Source of the DNA: Bryopsis sp. KO-2023
Lineage: Eukaryota; Chlorophyta; Ulvophyceae; Bryopsidales; Bryopsidaceae
DNA length: 64,000 nt
Assembly (NCBI GenBank): GCA_030272585.1
Contig: BSYQ01000003.1
Coordinates: 1,550,001-1,614,000 of the forward strand
Direction: 5' to 3'
Position 1 is the first letter of the stretch. Each line of letters begins with the position of its first letter. This document shows positions 58,081 through 64,000 of this stretch, one piece after another. Position numbers and translations under genes: made by a program. The notes under the pieces were generated by a model. It was not told the DNA's origin and ran no database searches. It saw nothing but the letters and a program-made list of their open reading frames with translations.

Positions 58081-58942
58081 GTGAGTCATTATAAAAAGTC
58101 CAACACTTAGGAAAAGATCTGTTGGGTAGCCCCACATCCACAATCTCGTTGTTTAGTTCTTTTTCCATTGTTGCAGCAGGTTTCGTTGAATTCTTGCTCT
58201 TTGCAAATGGGTGGCTGATAATTCTTCATCCATTTGACAATCTTTATTGATTCTTCTCAGGGCATATAGATCGAGGCGGAGGGGCCCCTCCTGAAATATC
58301 CACACCGTAATCCCGGTGTCGGCAAGTGTTAAGATAAACCCCTGTTTTTTGTGCTTGTTGGGGTTGTCCATTTCGCAAAGTAGTGCCAGTCTGCTGCATT
58401 TTCTTACGGTACACACAGAACTGTGAATTGTTACTTCAGGAGATCCATGTGGACCTGTCATTCATAGTGGTAGAGGAAAGGTGGAGAAGCAGCTGTCTCG
58501 TTGGACAGAGAAAAATCCGGAAACCTGCTTAAAGTGTGCCTCTGGGTTTTTGGGAGCGAGAGAGGGGCTGTAGGACAATCCCTGAAGGCAGCAGTACAAG
58601 ATCATGGATGGGACTTGAGAAAAACAGCTCTGAAAGGCTTGTTGGTATATCGTGTTGGTTGGCTGGGTATTGGAAAGTAGGGCCTGCCGAAGGCACTTTC
58701 CAGGGCGATGTCGAGCTCTGTCGCCTGCATTTGAGAGCCAAGGACATTGCAGTACTGGATATTGCCACCACTGCTTTGTAGAATCCAGACCTTGCCTTTG
58801 GAGAAGGAATATGGGAGAGGGCTGTTGTCAAACAGACATGTGATTCCAGAACCCCCTGGAGTTTTTAGTTATGTTGGATGTCAGGGGTGATTATGCTAGC
58901 TGGACAAGATGAAAAATGAGGGTAGGGGGGTCGTGATTATGC
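58081..58942. other. Region without a supported gene downstream of the exon array
   Basis: It contains the degenerate block at 58261-58310 that resembles 57558-57600 (GAGGCGG...GGCC.C..GAAATATCC). Minus-strand frames of about 100 codons at 58153-58461 and 58529-58831 exist but match nothing I know and lack clear splice partners. Confidence 0.45.
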
Positions 58943-59085
58943 TTGCTGTACATTATTACTGTACCCTATTCTTGTACAGTACTGTACAGACTTGTACATT
59001 ATTACTGTACACTATACTTGTACATTATTACTGTACACTATACTTGTACATTATTACTGTACACTATACTTGTACATTCTTCTGT
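58943..59085 (+). repeat. 26-bp minisatellite rich in TGTAC palindromes
   Basis: TTGTACATTATTACTGTACA plus CTATAC repeats with a 26-base period from 58992, 59018 and 59044, with a partial fourth unit from 59070 and a degenerate unit before 58992. Each unit has two TGTAC(A) palindromes in opposite helical positions, so single strands could form short hairpins. Confidence 0.9.
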
Positions 59086-59504
59086 ATTTTTATTGTCGGA
59101 ATTGTGAAGGGATTCAGGGATCGAAAAAACACATTTTAGAAGCAAGAAAAATGGAAAATGGAAATGCAGCGATTGAATAGATGTGGATACTTGCTGGCAT
59201 AGCATCAGTTTATGCATAGTTTGATGGAAATTGCTTTTGGAGGGGGGTTTAAAGGGAAACAGAAAGCAGGATAGGACTGGAGCTTGCTACTTGGATGGAC
59301 ATGTATTGGGACTATTCTTCCTTTCTTTTTTTTTTTTTTTGGGGGGGGGGGGGGTGCTGCCTGGCAAAGTGTGAGAAGGCAAGACTTAATACGATTGAAA
59401 GAATGTCTCTCTCAAATTCTTTTCCCAAAATCAAAGTTCCATGAGAATGGAAGGTGGGAGGGGAGAAACTTCCTATTATTTACTTTTTTTTCCTGTTGTG
59501 CACA

Positions 59505-59670
59505 ACATGTGTGGGTTGGCACAGAGGGCTTTAGTGTGACTGTTGGCAAGGAAGGGTAGGAGGTGTTTTTCATTTGGAGTATATGGGCAATCTGGACTAG
59601 ATGGTCAGTGCCTTTGTATGAAAAAAAGAGGGCTTCTGTGGTTGGGATGAAAAGGGGGTCATATCTGAGT
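59505..59670 (+). repeat. Diverged direct repeat, copy 1
   Basis: Matches 60976-61115 in the same orientation. Shared blocks in order: TGTGTGGGTTGG, TGACTGTTGGCAAGG.AGGGTAGG, GGCAATCT, GGATGGTCAGT.CCTTTGTAT and GGGGGTCAT.TCTGAG. On the minus strand both give related peptides containing YKGTDH, but no intact gene is seen. Confidence 0.75.
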
Positions 59671-60377
59671 TTAGCTATCCTTTTGGGAGGTTTCCAGTGA
59701 ATTTTGAAGAAAAGGCACTGTCCCTCTGGATTTTGATGTTTTTCTGATAGTGGTGGAGCTAAGTTATTCTGAAATGAAAAAGTGACAGCTGAAAAACACA
59801 AGGAAGGCTCCCTTCTATGATTCTCGCATACGGGGCGAATCTTTTTTTTTTTTTTTTTTTTTTCTGCGGTGACTGCTTGTTTGATTCAGAGTTGCAACTT
59901 TAGTTGCAGAGGACGATGCAACTCGTTTTGCTGCTTTTTGCTTTTTAAATTGTGTCCAGTTTTATATCTAAGTTTTGCCTTGTTTGCTGTAAATAGAAGT
60001 TGATAGTGTTTTTTTTCTTGTGAAACATTTGTGCTCTTTCAGTCTTGACTTGGCTAATTTTAGTGGTGGCCATTTTGCTCCACAACTACTAGTGTAGTAC
60101 ACCATCTTTCAAGTTTGGCCTAAGCATTCACAACCTATCACTGCTGCTATATAGCAATATATTGCTTCCTGCAGTAAATTCCATATATGTAGTGTAGTCC
60201 CAAGCAATAGATATCGACAAGGATCTTTAAATATTTATCTTTTTCTGCTCCTACTGCCCAGTCAAAGCAAAGCAGGAGCCGACTGAAATAAAGGAAAAGG
60301 CCAAAAAAAGGAAAAAAAGCACACCGTACAAGCACGTAGAGAACCAAATAAGAAAGAATCTGACATAGCACACGTAC

Positions 60378-60583
60378 CTATCGTCACAAAGATTCCGAAG
60401 ATGCATTGATTCCAGGAACCCATCAACGAATCGACCCTGTGGGTCTGACATGGAAGCTCGAGACGTTCCCGCGAATGTGCGAAAAGCGCAGCACACCAAA
60501 GTTTCACGGAAATAAAGAACCCCTTGATTTTTCCTTAAATTCACCGACGAAAGAAAGAAGTCCTTTCTGACGTCCGGCGACAT
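60378..60583 (-). CDS. First exon of an unrecognised minus-strand gene
   Basis: From the ATG at 60583 an open frame of 68 codons runs to a good donor (GATAG|GTACGTG) at 60378. It reads MSPDVRKDFFLSSVNLRKNQ, then GVLYFRETLVCCAFRTFAGT, SRASMSDPQGRFVDGFLESM and HLRNLCDDR. It is GC-balanced, unlike its surroundings, and the sequence just upstream (60600-60760) is CG-rich like a promoter. I do not recognise the family, and no convincing second exon was found further down on the minus strand, so this may be a short gene with distant exons. Confidence 0.4.
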
Positions 60584-60975
60584 TTTGTCGTCGTTAGGCG
60601 GGAGCCCCGACAAGGTCGAGACTGGGCGGCTATACACCGCCGCCCGGATACACCGAAGTCCATAGGGGAGATCAACGAGGGACGCCCTTGTCCATCGTCT
60701 CTTTTTACCGAGACGGTGTCAAAAAAAAACGCGGGTCCTCCACATTCAAGAATCCCTCTCTTTTCTTTTTCAATTTTTTTCCAAACTTGTTCAATATGAT
60801 CTAATGTTTTGATCTAGATTTTTAATCCTTCAGATTCATGGTTGTTGATATTGGAGTTCCCATCGTCTTTGTTTTTTTTTTTCAAAGTTTTGTTTTGTGA
60901 TTAAGAAGAGGTCATAGAGAAGGTTTTCTCTTAAAAGGAAAGGAAAAGCCTGTATACTTTTTTATCCGTTGCGCA
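60584..60975. other. Probable promoter of the minus-strand gene, then AT-rich spacer
   Basis: 60600-60760 is CG-rich and lies directly upstream of the ATG at 60583. The rest is T-rich with no supported coding region. Confidence 0.35.
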
Positions 60976-61115
60976 GAATATGTGTGGGTTGGACAGTTGA
61001 CTGTTGGCAAGGGAGGGTAGGTGGGTTTTCATTGGCAAAAAAATGGCAATCTCAACTGGATGGTCAGTACCTTTGTATAAAGGAAAGAAAAAAAAAGGGG
61101 GGGGGGTCATTTCTG
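60976..61115 (+). repeat. Diverged direct repeat, copy 2
   Basis: Partner of 59505-59670, about 1.47 kb away in the same orientation. The two copies differ by many substitutions and several indels, so this is an old dispersed element rather than a recent duplication. Confidence 0.75.
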
Positions 61116-61905
61116 AGAACTCCTTGTACATTCAAATGATCTATCCAACAGCATTTCATCCTGTCTTTGTTCAGTCCAGGACATAATCCATCAAACGATT
61201 ATCATTTCAATGTGAATGGAATTTTAATGCAGTTTTAATATTGGGAGGGAAATGTTTGGGCCCACGGTCAAGCCCACTGTTAAGATTTTGTGGATGTCGA
61301 AACTCCCATAGCAGTGGCGGGAAAATAAATCAGAAAATATGAATGCCAAACAGCACATCAGAAAGAACAGACAGTCAGTGCCTTACACACATATCATCGC
61401 TCTTCTCCCCCCCTCTCAAATCCATAATTTAATTTATTCCATCACAGGACCAGATTGTTTCGATCAAACTCAAAAAACAGATCCATCAACAAAAGAAAAG
61501 AAAAAAAAAAGTTCCAACACCCCACGGAGTTCGATTTCGGTCGATCTTTACATCGATTGAAAAAAAAAATCCATAGATTTAAAAAAACACATAAACAAAA
61601 AAGAACAGTGGGAAGCAAAATCCCCCCAAAACCTCAAAACCTCTTTTTTTTTGTTTTGTTGTCAATTTCGCTTTTTTTTTCCCCATTTTGTTTTCTATCT
61701 GGCCATTTCTCACATTTTTTTTTTCTCTTCCCTACACCCCCCCTCCCCTTCACAGTCCAACAATCCATGACCCAGCCGTTGCAATTGGTATATGTTTTTT
61801 TGCTTTTTTTTTTCTGGGGTGTACATCTGTGTGCGTGTGTCTGTGATTTCTACTTGGATATTGTGCATGATGCTGTGTGTGATTTTTGATTCTCCCCCCC
61901 CCCCT
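61116..61905. other. Spacer 3' of the ubiquitin-conjugating enzyme gene
   Basis: AT-rich with T, A and C homopolymers; no gene seen. It includes the 3' UTR of the minus-strand UBE2K-like gene. Confidence 0.55.
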
Positions 61906-63877
<1,972 letters not shown>

Positions 63878-64000
63878 CTTCGAGAAAGAAAAAAAATCTT
63901 TCATTAAGAAACCACACAAACGGATTTGAAAAAAAAAATACCCAAATTATAAACACCCTGTCAGAAATTTCTATCGAATCAACACAATCTATGCTATGTT

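Noticed and set aside
58153..58831. Two minus-strand frames of about 100 codons
   Set aside because: No recognisable family, overlap with a degenerate copy of the plus-strand exon array, and unclear splice sites.
59412..59801. 129-codon minus-strand frame with a YKGTDH motif shared with 60931-61131
   Set aside because: The shared wording comes from a diverged DNA repeat with indels between copies, not from a conserved frame.

Overview
The window is eukaryotic nuclear DNA. Nearly every recognisable gene is split by GT-AG introns of roughly 100 to 1,000 bases. Introns and spacers are full of T runs, A runs and unusually long G runs (up to 23), while exons are close to 50% GC. No organelle, phage or plasmid feature is present. 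Three things favour an alga or another ancestrally photosynthetic protist, with the green lineage fitting best: a plant-like (GBF-type) bZIP basic region, class III cyclase domains of the type common in green algae, and fermentative LdhA-type D-lactate dehydrogenases with N-terminal extensions. The assignment is tentative.

Layout from left to right: the 3' part of a glucose-6-phosphate dehydrogenase gene that carries a frameshift (162-772); a weakly supported split gene (about 1990-3009); a repeat-rich spacer with a purine tract and degenerate repeats (3100-5300); a three-exon gene for a 67-residue SERBP1/Stm1-like protein (5858-6650); phosphoacetylglucosamine mutase (7665-10435); two tandem D-lactate dehydrogenase genes with the same seven-exon structure (11993-14871 and 16177-18726); a 2.3 kb spacer; the TFIIH helicase XPD on the minus strand (26346-20993), head to head over 238 bases with the nucleolar GTPase NOG1 (26585-31083); an intronless receptor with leucine-rich repeats, one membrane segment and two cyclase domains (31491-35840); a 20-exon TARBP1/Trm3-type tRNA ribose methyltransferase on the minus strand (46783-36159), divergent from a bZIP transcription factor (about 47387-50180); a kinase-fold protein with two cysteine clusters (53530-56624); an array of short in-phase exons (57345-58080); a repeat-bearing stretch with a 26-bp minisatellite; a first exon on the minus strand (60583-60378); and, running off the right edge, a UBE2K-type ubiquitin-conjugating enzyme with a UBA domain (minus, ends at 61906).

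The genes do not form one pathway. Most are housekeeping: NADPH supply, UDP-GlcNAc synthesis, anaerobic lactate formation, nucleotide excision repair and transcription, 60S ribosome assembly, tRNA modification and ubiquitin transfer. The most unusual items are the LRR-cyclase receptor, whose two cyclase domains appear to share one active site; an antisense remnant of a bacterial-type ABC transporter ATPase inside a NOG1 intron; the unevenly similar D-LDH pair; the in-phase exon array; and a 35-bp duplication at an exon boundary of the kinase gene that forces either a stop codon or an 18-base intron. Exon boundaries were placed by eye from splice signals, reading phase and remembered family sequences. 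No alignment or transcript data were available.
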